The translations under genes were made by a program, and so were the position numbers. From NCBI GenBank assembly GCA_032164295.1, contig JAJHTX010000013.1, positions 1,426,001-1,490,000 on the forward strand: a stretch of DNA of 64,000 bases, given 5' to 3'. This document shows, piece after piece, positions 37,557 through 46,513 of this stretch. The notes beneath the pieces were generated by a model. That model was not told the DNA's origin. It did no database searches and worked only from the letters and a program-made list of their open reading frames with translations. The DNA is from Inonotus obliquus (taxonomy: Eukaryota; Basidiomycota; Agaricomycetes; Hymenochaetales; Hymenochaetaceae). Numbering within the stretch: position 1 is the stretch's first letter; each line of letters begins with the position of its first letter.

Positions 37557-40500
37557 CTACGGTTTTCGTGGTGCTTTGGGATGTTTCTTGTAAAACTCCT
37601 CGATTACCTCCTCTGCGTTTGTCAGGTCTTCCTCAGGCTGCCACGTCGGGTCCTTGTATCCTTCCCATTTAACCAAGAATTGGAGCTTTCGCCGATGGAT
37701 GCGCGAGTCCAGTATCTCTTCGACTTCATACTCTTCTTCATCATCGACAATCAGTGGAGGTTTAGGCGGCGGGTGTCTCTGAGACTCGAAAACTGGTTCG
37801 ACTGCTGGTTTAAGTAACATCTCGTTGAATACCGGATGTATCTTCTTCCATGAACGGGGAAGTTTGAGGCGGTAGGCACTCGCTCCCACCTTTTCAATAA
37901 CCTCGTATGGTCCAAACCACTTGTCCTCAAGTTTACTTGTTGGTCTGGCTGTCTTGATGTTGCGCCCGTCTAAGAAAACCTTATCGCCCCGCTTGTATTC
38001 CACTGATGCTCCTGCATGTCTGTCATGAAACCTCTTCATGTCTTCCGCCGCTTGTTTGAGATTCTTTTGAGCTATCTCGTGTACTTCCTTGATATGTTTA
38101 GCGAAATCTTCTGCGGAGAAGTTGGAAGATGATGTCACAACGTCTGTGAAGCCGGTTGGATGTATGCCTGTGTTGACAAAGAACGGAGAGAGTTTGGTCG
38201 CTGAGTGTTCCCTATTGTTGTACGCGAATTCTGCAAGAGGAAGCCAGTCTACCCAATCCGATTGCCTGTGGTTGACGTATAGGTGGAGGTATTGTTCCAG
38301 TTCTTGATTGACTCGCTCCGTCTGTCCATCCGTTTGAGGGTGATACGCAGTCGAGGGATTTCCCTGAATGTGTAGTAACTTGTACAGTTCCTTCATCATT
38401 TTTGCCTCGAATTGCGTTCCCCGATCATGGATGATCTTTCGCGGTAATCCGTGAAGTCTGAAGACATGATCCCGATAGATCCTTGCCATCCCTTCTGAAG
38501 TTAACTTCGTAGTTGTCGGGATTGCATGCATCTGTTTACTGAACCGATCAACTATAACGCAGATCGCATTATGTCCGCTCGACTCGGGTAGTTCACCTAT
38601 CAGGTCCACCGTAACCACTTGCCAAGGCGCCTCAGGTATCTCATTTGGATGTAGGACCCGTCGTTTCGCTGTTCTGACTGCCTTTGTCCGCTGGCACTTG
38701 TCACATCCTCGCACGTAATTCCTGACGTCTGCAAACATTGTTGGCCACCAGAAATCACGCCTGACCAGTTCCACCGTCTTTGACGAACCCGGATGCCCTG
38801 CCCACGGCGAGTCATGACAGACCTGAAAGACCTTGTCTCGCATCTCATCTGGCACAAAGATTCTTCCATCCTTCTGTAGAAGACCACCTTCCTCCGTTGC
38901 CCCCTTCGGTATCTTCTCCTTCTCCAAGCTTTCTTGCGCTTCCCTGATCTTATCTCGTAGTTCCGTCAGATCTCCAGTAAGGGCTCGAACTAGCCATTCA
39001 TCTTTGATAAAGACGATGTCCTTGTTGTCTTCTTTTCCCTCATCGAACCCTGCCCGCCGTGATAGCAAATCAGCCTTTCCCATTGACGTCCCAGGCTTGT
39101 GTACCAGTACAAAGTCAAATTCCGCCAGTTCAGTTCTCCAGCGTGCTTGACGGTAGTTGAGCTTGTGCGCTTCCTTAAAGTACATGAGGTTCAGGTGGTC
39201 TGACCAGACTTCGAAGCGGTGTTTAGCGCCCAAGAGATATTGTCGCCAGTCACGAAGTGCTTCGACAATTGCCAGCATCTCTTTGTCGTATATCTCGTAG
39301 TTCCTTTCAGCGTCGTTAAGTGCAGACGATCGATATGCTACTGGTTTCCATTTTCCATCCTCCTGTTGCTGTAGTAGGACTGCGCCTGTTGCATAGTTTG
39401 ACGAATCGGCTTCTACTCGATATGGGTGATCGTGGTTCGGTATCGCTAATACGGGCGGGCTACATAAGCGCTCCTTTAATCCTTCAAACGCCTCTTGTTG
39501 TTCCCTTCCCCATCTCCATTCAGCTTTACCGGTCAGAGACGTCAGAGGTTTAACAATTTGACTATAGTCCTTGACAAAACGTCGTAACCAGTTCCCAAAA
39601 CCCAGCACCTTCTGCAATTCCGTCACATTTCTCGGCACTGGCCAGTCTCGAACTGCCTCACTCTTCTTCAGGTCCACCTTAAGCTCTCCTTGACCTATGA
39701 CGTGTCCTAGGTATTTGACTTGGTCCACCTCGAATTCACACTTCTGCGGTTTCAGGAACAGGCGGTTATCGCGAAGTCTCTGGAATACCTCTCGTACTAG
39801 CTGGCGATGTTCGTCGATATGGGAGGAGAAGATGAGTATGTCGTCGAGGTAAACGATGATCTTGCCCTCATGTATCAAATCCCTGAAGATGTCGTTCATG
39901 AATCCTTGGAAGGTAGCTGGGGCGTTAGTTAAACCGAAGAACATGACCGTTGGTTCGAACAACCCCAGGTTTGTCCTGAAAGCCGCTTTCCACTCATCCC
40001 CTTCTCTAATACGTATGTTGTAGTATCCCCAACGTACGTCTAGCTTGGTGAAGATCTTTGCATCCTTGACCTTGTCTACCAGTTCCTGAATGAGCGGGAG
40101 AGGGTATTTGTTCTTAACTGTTCCCTCGTTAAGCTTCCGGTAGTCTTGGATTGCTCGAAGTGAGCTGTCTTCCTTCTTGATGAAAAAGAAAGGCGACGCC
40201 ATGGGTGACTTTGACTCTCGGATTCGTCCTGATGCCAAGTTCTCCTCGATAAAGCCTTTCAATACTTCCTGCTCCTTCGGGTTGAGGGGATAGACCTTGC
40301 AGTCGTTAGGTTTGAAGTCCGGTTTCAGATCGATTGCATGATCCCAGACGCGATGTTCAGGAAGGTTCTCGAAGCTTTCTTCACTAAACACGTCTTCAAA
40401 ATCGTTGAGGTATATCGGCCAGTCTCGATTCGACTTGATAGCACGATTATGCACTATTGTCGTTGCTTCAGGATTTGGATCTTGTCGGCAACCTGTAGGA

Positions 40501-41156
40501 CATCGCGTGAACTCGATCTTCCCTGTAGTCCAGTCTATCTCCGGGTTATGCTTCGTGAGCCAGTCATGTCCCAGGAAGACATCGCAGTGAGCCAGACGGG
40601 TGACAGCTAAACGGATGGTTTCAATGTGTTGTCCAAAAACCATCTCCAACTCGACATAATGTGTCATCATTCCTCCTTCATTGAGAGTTCCGTCAGCATT
40701 AAACACCATCATAGGTCGTATGTAGCGAGTTCGGGGTATATCGTGCTTGAGTACGAAGTCCACATCAATACACGATCCGGTACATCCAGAGTCAACCAGG
40801 GCTCGGGCCTTTTCCAAGAAGTCTCCTGTATATCTCGGTAGGTCGACAGTAGAGAGGATCACTTGTATCTCCAACTGGCGCCCATTGGATCCTCGTATAA
40901 ACCGTGGGTGCGCTCGGAAGTAAGCTTCTTCAAAGGCCTCAACATCATCCTCTGTAAGCCCCTCTCCTTCTTCTGTTGGTATCACGTCGGTCAAGATTTC
41001 GTAGTAAGGTGCAGCGTCATCGTGTTTCAAATCTCTAAGGTAGTATACAGACGATGAGTCATGGAATACGTGCGACAAAACGAAATCTTGTGAAAGTCGA
41101 CCAGTTGTCCCGACGACTACTCCTGGTCCTTGACAAAATCCTCCTCTCCCCTTTCT
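37557..41156 (-). CDS. pol: Pol polyprotein: protease, reverse transcriptase, RNase H, integrase, chromodomain
   Basis: Open frame 41156..37557, about 1200 codons; it has no ATG near its start and lies in the -1 frame relative to gag, overlapping it by about 40 nt, so Gag-Pol is probably made by -1 frameshifting. In order: retropepsin ALVDSGCTGSCID; RT with LDVRWGYYNIRI and the active-site IVYLDDILIFS; RNase H starting YRVEADSSNYATGAVL; the integrase HHCC finger (HDSPWAGHPGSSK to CDKCQRTK); the integrase core with VTVDLIGELP, IIHDRGTQFEA and YHPQTDGQTERVNQELE; and a C-terminal chromodomain (VEEILDSRIHRRKLQFLVKW). This order defines Ty3/gypsy chromoviruses, whose chromodomain steers integration into heterochromatin. 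All catalytic residues I can check are present. Confidence 0.93.
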   Translation of the reverse strand, partial: RKGRGGFCQGPGVVVGTTGRLSQDFVLSHVFHDSSSVYYLRDLKHDDAAPYYEILTDVIPTEEGEGLTEDDVEAFEEAYFRAHPRFIRGSNGRQLEIQVILSTVDLPRYTGDFLEKARALVDSGCTGSCIDVDFVLKHDIPRTRYIRPMMVFNADGTLNEGGMMTHYVELEMVFGQHIETIRLAVTRLAHCDVFLGHDWLTKHNPEIDWTTGKIEFTRCPTGCRQDPNPEATTIVHNRAIKSNRDWPIYLNDFEDVFSEESFENLPEHRVWDHAIDLKPDFKPNDCKVYPLNPKEQEVLKGFIEENLASGRIRESKSPMASPFFFIKKEDSSLRAIQDYRKLNEGTVKNKYPLPLIQELVDKVKDAKIFTKLDVRWGYYNIRIREGDEWKAAFRTNLGLFEPTVMFFGLTNAPATFQGFMNDIFRDLIHEGKIIVYLDDILIFSSHIDEHRQLVREVFQRLRDNRLFLKPQKCEFEVDQVKYLGHVIGQGELKVDLKKSEAVRDWPVPRNVTELQKVLGFGNWLRRFVKDYSQIVKPLTSLTGKAEWRWGREQQEAFEGLKERLCSPPVLAIPNHDHPYRVEADSSNYATGAVLLQQQEDGKWKPVAYRSSALNDAERNYEIYDKEMLAIVEALRDWRQYLLGAKHRFEVWSDHLNLMYFKEAHKLNYRQARWRTELAEFDFVLVHKPGTSMGKADLLSRRAGFDEGKEDNKDIVFIKDEWLVRALTGDLTELRDKIREAQESLEKEKIPKGATEEGGLLQKDGRIFVPDEMRDKVFQVCHDSPWAGHPGSSKTVELVRRDFWWPTMFADVRNYVRGCDKCQRTKAVRTAKRRVLHPNEIPEAPWQVVTVDLIGELPESSGHNAICVIVDRFSKQMHAIPTTTKLTSEGMARIYRDHVFRLHGLPRKIIHDRGTQFEAKMMKELYKLLHIQGNPSTAYHPQTDGQTERVNQELEQYLHLYVNHRQSDWVDWLPLAEFAYNNREHSATKLSPFFVNTGIHPTGFTDVVTSSSNFSAEDFAKHIKEVHEIAQKNLKQAAEDMKRFHDRHAGASVEYKRGDKVFLDGRNIKTARPTSKLEDKWFGPYEVIEKVGASAYRLKLPRSWKKIHPVFNEMLLKPAVEPVFESQRHPPPKPPLIVDDEEEYEVEEILDSRIHRRKLQFLVKWEGYKDPTWQPEEDLTNAEEVIEEFYKKHPKAPRKP

Positions 41157-42430
41157 TCATCCATCAACCCCTCTACTTGTGTAGCTCGCAGCTCCTCGGG
41201 TCCTCCGTCGACCGCTTGGAAGTCACGTTCCTTCAGCTCTCCTAGTGCGTCTGCAAAGGCCCTGCGGGTCTCCGGGTCCCATGCCCTAATCACTTCTCGT
41301 ACTATCTGCCCCTTACTAGGACAACTAGCCATGAGATGCGACGGTGATCCACAGGTCCAGCATTTGTAACTTCTTCTGGCCCTGTCGATGTCCATTGGAA
41401 TTCCGGCTCCTGGATGGACTCCTGCCCCTACTCCTTGATGATCGCGCTGAGGGGGAGGTGCCTGCGGCCGGTGCTGCTGAGGTTGCGGAGCTTGCTGGAC
41501 TTGAGGCGGGTTCTTGGTCTGTGCCTGGGTTGGCCAGTTTGTGCGTGGAGGGCCTGACCTTGTCGCCGTTACTTGACGAAGCTGTTGTTCGATCCTGTCC
41601 ACGTCAATAGCTTTCGCCTTCCAGCCATCATAGGTGGTAGGGACGGTGGCTGAGCGCATGACTCCCTTGACGACCTCGAGGTTCAACGCCCACTTCAATC
41701 GGTCGATGAGGATGTCGTTGTGCAGTGCATCTGTAAGACCAGCTGCCTGACGTCTGATGTCGAACTCGACGAAGAACTCGTCTGCGGTCTTCTTCCCTTG
41801 AGTTAGGCGTCGAAGTTCCGCCATCGCCTTCTCTTTCTTGTTTGGATCGTCAAACGACTTGTCTAGAGCCGTTTGAAAGGCTGCCCAGGTGTCCGGGATA
41901 CCTGCCGCTTGGTTCGCATCTACGTAGTTCTGCGCCCACGTTCCAGCAGCTCCGCCTTTCATGTAAGACAAGACAAAGAGTATCTTGCTCTTGCCTGTTG
42001 GGAACGACCTGGGGTCCGACTCAAAGCACAGGGTATATTCGCGCTTGAAGTCCTTGTAGTCGCTGCCATTGAACTCGCTTGGTTCCTTCGCACGAGTCTT
42101 GGGGGATGGGGCAGGCGGTGCTGGCGGTTGTTGTACTTGTCCTAGAGCAGCCGCAAACATCTGCGCAAACTGCTGCATCTGAGTCTGATTGAACCCTTGC
42201 GCCATCAGTGGACTTGGTGCTCGGGGAGGAACTGGAGGTGGTATTGGTTGTTGTCCTTGTCCTCCAGACATTCGTAGTACAGGAGTCTCTAGAGAGGATA
42301 CGTCTGAGTCGCTCCTTGACGTTGGAGTAGGGGACGGGGGCGACGTAGGCTGAGTCTGAACAAATAACTCGTCTACGTCTCTCTCCACGGCGTCTAGTAT
42401 TAAAGCACGTCGGCGATGAGTTCTCGACAA
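41117..42430 (-). CDS. gag: Gag of the chromovirus
   Basis: Open frame to TAG at 41117-41119. Proline-rich N-terminus, a capsid-like helical core (AKEPSEFNGSDYKDFKREYT to GWKAKAIDVDRIEQQLRQ) and a single CCHC zinc knuckle (CWTCGSPSHLMASC) near residue 350. The frame begins after a TAA at 42434-42436 without an ATG; the first in-frame Met is in RMSGGQGQQ near 42270. The same frame is open again upstream (42745-42437). Either translation starts at that Met or at a non-AUG codon, or this stop is a recent mutation in an N-terminally longer Gag. Confidence 0.85.
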   Translation of the reverse strand: MSRTHRRRALILDAVERDVDELFVQTQPTSPPSPTPTSRSDSDVSSLETPVLRMSGGQGQQPIPPPVPPRAPSPLMAQGFNQTQMQQFAQMFAAALGQVQQPPAPPAPSPKTRAKEPSEFNGSDYKDFKREYTLCFESDPRSFPTGKSKILFVLSYMKGGAAGTWAQNYVDANQAAGIPDTWAAFQTALDKSFDDPNKKEKAMAELRRLTQGKKTADEFFVEFDIRRQAAGLTDALHNDILIDRLKWALNLEVVKGVMRSATVPTTYDGWKAKAIDVDRIEQQLRQVTATRSGPPRTNWPTQAQTKNPPQVQQAPQPQQHRPQAPPPQRDHQGVGAGVHPGAGIPMDIDRARRSYKCWTCGSPSHLMASCPSKGQIVREVIRAWDPETRRAFADALGELKERDFQAVDGGPEELRATQVEGLMDEERGEEDFVKDQE

Positions 42431-42826
42431 TGTTTAACGACGAGGAGGGGGTACAGGTAAGGGATCTAGGCGCTGACGCAGGTTGTTCGGCAATCCGTCC
42501 GTAAGCCTTATGACAACGCGGAAGATCCAGGCAGGGAAAACAATAGAGAACCCCGGGGCACTATGAACGTGTGGGAACTCCTTGGTGTAGATGACGTTTC
42601 CTCGGCACCAGATGGTAACGATAAGCGCCACGGTGACTGGTCGGGAATACACGGAAACTTTAACAGTCTCCGGGCCGGTTGTTGTTGTCTCGGTAAAAAC
42701 CGGGTTGGTGAAAACTCGTGTTCGTTGGGAGTTACTCAACGTCAACGGGAGACCACAGGAGGGAGCAGCAAGGACTGGGAAACTCAGAGGTCGCTGAACG
42801 GTCCTGGTACGTAGGTCTCACTATTA

Positions 42827-43267
42827 TGTTATGCGAAACGAAAGGTTCGGGAGTACTCGAACGGAGTCGGGGTCTCTCACACCAGGGCTTAGGGTACGCT
42901 GCCTCAAACGTCGGAGACTTGTACAACGACGGAGACGATCACGCAGGCTAAGGGATGGTGGTGGTAAGAAGATATATTTAAGTTAGTACAAACAATGAGT
43001 AAATACCTAAGGGATGGTGGTGGTAAGAAGAATAGTGAGACGGGGTACAAATGAGTCAGACTATCTACTTATATACACACCATATGTGGGAAGGTATTAC
43101 TCTAAGAAGAATATTAGTAAGGGTGGGAATAGAATATTACGGAACGTTCCGGTAAAGAGCGACTAAGCAAGATGAATAATAAAAATGAGTAAGCATGAAC
43201 GGAAAAAGGAATATGACCAATGAAGAATTAAGTAAGCGAAAGGAAAGGGAAAGTTCAAGTCCTAACA
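42827..43267 (-). repeat. chromovirus 5' LTR
   Basis: 441 bp, no difference from the other LTR noticed. Confidence 0.9.
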
Positions 43268-43577
43268 GTTCGGTACCATCGAACGAAGGAGTGTCTTCGG
43301 TTCCGCGTCTGGGAGGACGTCCTACCATCTTGCTCGAGTGGGGTTATACTTCTAAATTGATAACAGAGTGAAATACGAACTGAAAAGGGAAAACAACTAA
43401 TGGCTGGGGGATTGTGAAGCGGCAATAAGAACAAATGCTACCGTCTGGTACCGAGGTACCGGTCTGCCGAGACTTTTACAGAGATGAACTGGACAAAACA
43501 AACTGTCGGTATTAGAAGGGAATGAAAGGGGAGTAGTCAGAATAATCAATTAGACAACAAGACACCTTGAAAACCCT

Positions 43578-43595
43578 CCCTCGCGGTGGGCTCCA
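43578..43595 (-). promoter_or_regulatory. tRNA primer-binding site of the family-1 element
   Basis: On the minus strand TGGAGCCCACCGCGAGGG starts 2 nt after the 5' LTR end (CACATTTA). Its complement ends in CCA and looks like a tRNA T-arm/acceptor end. The tRNA identity cannot be named from here. Confidence 0.7.
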
Positions 43596-43597
43596 GA

Positions 43598-44738
43598 TAA
43601 ATGTGCGAGATCGCGGCCGGTACCGGAGGTACCGGTCGAGGGGTGTATGGTATAAGAATACGGGGAGGGCCAAATGAGGCAGTACTTATCCAGTACGCTC
43701 ACGGTACTTGTTGTCTGTAGAAGGGGGATGTAAAGAGAGCCAAAGGAATAATAGAAAGGGGTGTTGGATCAGCTAGATGTCGGGGGGAATGTGTTCTTGT
43801 CTGGAATCGAGAGGGTCGGTACCGTGGGAAAAACATCGGTATAGGTCGGTACTGCAGGAAAACAGCTAGCACGGGATGGTATAGCAAGGGACTGAATGAG
43901 GTTGACTGGTGGCTGAAGGTGTCGACTGGACTGGGAAGCAAACCTGAGCCCTCACACGGGAGGCTAACTCCGAAGGTTCACTTGAGACGGAACTGGGATG
44001 GGACTGGGACAAAGCTCGAGACGGGACTGAGACGGAACTGAGAGGGGGTGAGGAAACCTGAGCCCTCACGCTAGAGGCTAGCTCCTAAGATTACCTGGAG
44101 AGCTACTACGCACAGGAGGAGATATTTATACTACTGTACCGTAGTTAGCTCATAAATCCAAAAGGGGAAAGTAAAAAGGAAGATCAAAACAAAGAAAAAT
44201 GTCATAAGAAGAATGAATACAATATAGCCATCAGGGGGACAACAAGAAAGGGTTAGAAAGGACAAGATACCAATGAAAACGTAGCATATAGTACCCCTGG
44301 ATAAAAAGTCCTCAGAACAAGAGATTTGAACCCCTGCTGATTGATACCGATGCGTTCCTGGTGGTACCGGACCTGAAAACCTTAACGGATACCAACCCTG
44401 AGCTTCCCCAAAGAACCGGCATGCATAGTCCAACCATCAGGAAGGAATACCAGAGAGGGAGACGTCCGATCTGTGTCTTGAGAGCATGTCGAATTGTCAA
44501 TTTGTCTCGGTACCGGGTTTCTCGGCACTCGGTACTCTCGGTATTCTCGGTACCGGGTTTCTTGGCGCTCGGTACCGGTACTCTTGGCGTTCGGTATCTT
44601 GAGAAATGGGACCGGCAGTTTCTTTAGGTGTGCTGGTAGATACTGGAAGGTGTAGATGGGACTGTACCGTAGCATGGGGTAAGCGTAGAATGGGATACCG
44701 GGGTTGATACCGAGCTCAGCTGCACGTAGTTCTCTTCA
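43598..44738 (-). repeat. family-1 5' LTR
   Basis: 1141 bp, same ends as the 3' LTR. The patch at about 43820-43990 matches the copy at 49.2-49.4 kb rather than its partner LTR. Confidence 0.85.
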
Positions 44739-45920
44739 ACGCCCAGACTGACGCCGCACGGATCATGATACCGGAACAAAGGTAAATCAGGATGACGTGC
44801 TTCTCCTACGACAGGGATATCGCCAGGAGCGCCCATGCAGTAGCTTGAGACACGTCCTTAATTTAGCGCTGGTCGACGTCGGTATCGCCACCCTACCTCG
44901 GTATCACTCGTCGTGAGTTTTCATTGGGTTCTTGTCTTGTCCCACCCTATTCTTAGCTACCCCCTGATAAAACTTCTTATTCATTCATCATCTTATGTTT
45001 CCCCTGATTGTAATTTTACATTCAATTCGACTTTATGTTCCATTTCTTGTACCGGATTACAGTACGATTCGACTTGTAAAAACCCTCCATTTGGTATCTT
45101 GAATGGCTACGGTATTATGGTATTTATAGCCTGCATGTTCTACTGTAGCAAACCAGCTAATCTGAGAGGAACTTCCAGAGTGAAGGTCTGGGTTTTGCTC
45201 ATCTCGTTCAAGTCCCCGTTCGTTTGTCTCGTCTCGTAGTCACCGGTATCAATACCGGTAGTCATTGTTCTCGTCTTCGTCGCCCTCGTCTCTCGTCTCA
45301 CGACCAGTCCCATCAGAAACACCTCCTCAGCTCACCTTCTCTACTGCTTCGTTCTCTCTACCGTGATACCGGACACCAAACGACTCGGTATCGACAGATT
45401 CGTCTCAGTATTGATCGTCTCCTGATACCTCTCCTCTTGAGCCGTCACCTATAGCCTCCTGTATTCATCAATCCAGCCAGGCCCTACTATTCTCTCTTGA
45501 CGACTTGTCTGTGACTGTACGACTTAGTACCGCCACGTACCGGCCCTCCCAACGCATCTAAATTGTACCCCCCTCGTCTGGTATTTCTGATACCAGCTGC
45601 GTTCTCGCACATTCACCGATATTTAAAATTTTGGCAAAAAAATAATTTTAAATACCACACCCACTGATATTCTATTTTGCCTGCCGTGTTTGATATTTAA
45701 AATATAAGTCATGTGTTGGCATTTTAAATATCGATTTGGATATCAACAGGGTTGATATTTTATAACCCAACTAATATTTAAAATATCAACCCTGTTGATA
45801 TCCAAATCAATATTTAAAATGCCAGCACGTGACTTATATTTTAAGTATTAAACAGTCAGATATCCTTATCGGTATTTAAAATGACAGAGAAGAAAACATT
45901 TAAAATATCGACCTCACCTC

Positions 45921-46491
45921 TGTTACGCTCTGCATTGTTGGAGACATCAATCACAGGGATCAGAGATGTCGACTATCGCAAAAGAACGAGCTACCACTAA
46001 ATCACAAAAGACCGAAGTCTGCGACGTAGGTGATAGTACTAGATTTAGCACGTCTAACTAAGATACAAGTATTTGTATGACTTACCTGCGATGTAGGTGA
46101 TAGTACTAGAACAAGAGAGTGGGGAATCCCTAACTCTCTGATCCAGCCTTATATACACTTTGGTCGCGGGTAAGTTCTACTCTAAATAGGTGCTGCCTAG
46201 CAGCAAGTAAATATGAACAAATAAACAACGTGGCCCAACGAGTCAGCAAGAATGAGTAAAGATGAATAAGCATCGTCGGGTTAAACGGAAAGAAGAATAA
46301 TAAGTCAGCAAGGATGAGTAATAATAAAATAGAAAAGGAATAAGAGGGAAATGGCGGGATAAAGTTGTTATAGATTGTAATTAGCTAAGCCCATATGTAT
46401 TAAGTAAGGAATGTGGTTAAAGGAATGTAAATATGCGTTGACAAAAATAAAAGAAAGGCCGTGTAAAGGAAATGGAAAAGACGTTGTAACA
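45921..46491. mobile_element. solo LTR, chromovirus-like
   Basis: 571 bp, TGTTACGCTC...CGTTGTAACA, with the 5-bp TSD ACCTC at 45916-45920 and 46492-46496. A TATA motif (GTATATAAGG on the minus strand, near 46150) suggests sense on the minus strand. Different in sequence from the 441-bp chromovirus LTR, but with similar TGTTA/TAACA ends. Confidence 0.8.
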
Positions 46492-46513
46492 ACCTCCATC
46501 CTGATTTGCCTGC

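Larger units (their letters stand above)
37073..43267 (-). mobile_element. full-length Ty3/gypsy chromovirus
   Basis: 6195 bp. Two 441-bp LTRs (37073-37513 and 42827-43267), TGTTATGCG...CCTAACA on the plus strand, which read as identical; 5-bp TSD GTTCG at 37068-37072 and 43268-43272. A polypurine tract (AGAGGGGGGTAA on the minus strand, about 37514-37525) abuts the 3' LTR. LTR TATA (GTATATAAG, minus) near 37310 and 43070. Gag and pol frames are open, so this looks like a young and possibly active copy. No TGG-type primer-binding site is obvious right after the 5' LTR. Confidence 0.92.
34669..43328 (-). pseudogene. Gag-like ORF, interrupted by a chromovirus
   Basis: The frame starts at the ATG of 43328 (MVGRPPRRGTEDTPS), runs 61 nt, is cut at the GTTCG target duplication, and continues from 37067 to 34669. 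Before the insertion it was about 819 codons. The N-terminal third is helical and Gag-like (LPRYLEDIEYLAAEYNLDPA, RLNLAQYRNEYLMRWSYLKS, YYFSVFTGSLRDRIRLRL). The middle has a Gln-rich coiled segment (LEQQQQLLLEPLEL) and a charged helix (EILLEEARRKAEEARRR). The last third is Pro/Val-rich with repeated VPVP-type words that follow from the GGTACC/GTACCG DNA motif. No CCHC zinc knuckle and no enzymatic motif is visible. Assignment as Gag rests on position and overall character, not on a named domain. Confidence 0.6.
33154..44738 (-). mobile_element. non-autonomous LTR retrotransposon with Gag-like ORF only (TR-GAG-like), family 1
   Basis: Two 1141-bp LTRs (33154-34294 and 43598-44738) with sense on the minus strand, flanked by the 4-bp TSD ACGC (33150-33153 and 44739-44742). 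A primer-binding site adjoins the 5' LTR (43578-43595) and a short purine-rich stretch (GGGAGA) precedes the 3' LTR. Without the nested chromovirus the element is about 5.4 kb, and its internal region codes only for a Gag-like protein, with no protease, RT, RNase H or integrase. Such elements would depend on enzymes from a partner, which I do not see in this window. Confidence 0.75.
32306..45615 (+). mobile_element. family-1-related LTR (1.72 kb), split by the TR-GAG-like element
   Basis: Starts TAAAGAGTAATACC and ends GCGTTCTCGCACATTCA; the 4-bp TSD CCGA is at 32302-32305 and 45616-45619. The ends resemble family-1 ends (TGAAGAG...CACATTTA) and the body has the same abundance of GTACCG words, but the sequence is clearly diverged. 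Removing 33154-44742 leaves 1721 bp. A TATA-like GGTATTTATAG lies near 45118. It is interpreted as a solo LTR; no internal region of its own is seen. Confidence 0.65.
31930..46513. mobile_element. MITE-like repeat, copy 2, split by nested insertions
   Basis: The left arm 31930-32305 (GCAGGCAAATCAGGATGGAG...) and right arms 45616-45920 and 46492-46513 (...CTGATTTGCCTGC) together match copy 1 at 12461, including the TTTAAA-rich palindromic interior. Two insertions interrupt it: the family-1-related LTR 32306-45615 and the solo LTR 45921-46491. Host sequence on both sides is the same as around copy 1 (GAGTCACGTGCCAAATAC on the left, ACTTGATACGCTCTGACTC on the right). Confidence 0.7.

Noticed and set aside
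42434..42745. Separate ORF upstream of the chromovirus gag
   Set aside because: It is in the same frame as gag and separated by one stop codon; treated as a possible N-terminal extension rather than a gene.
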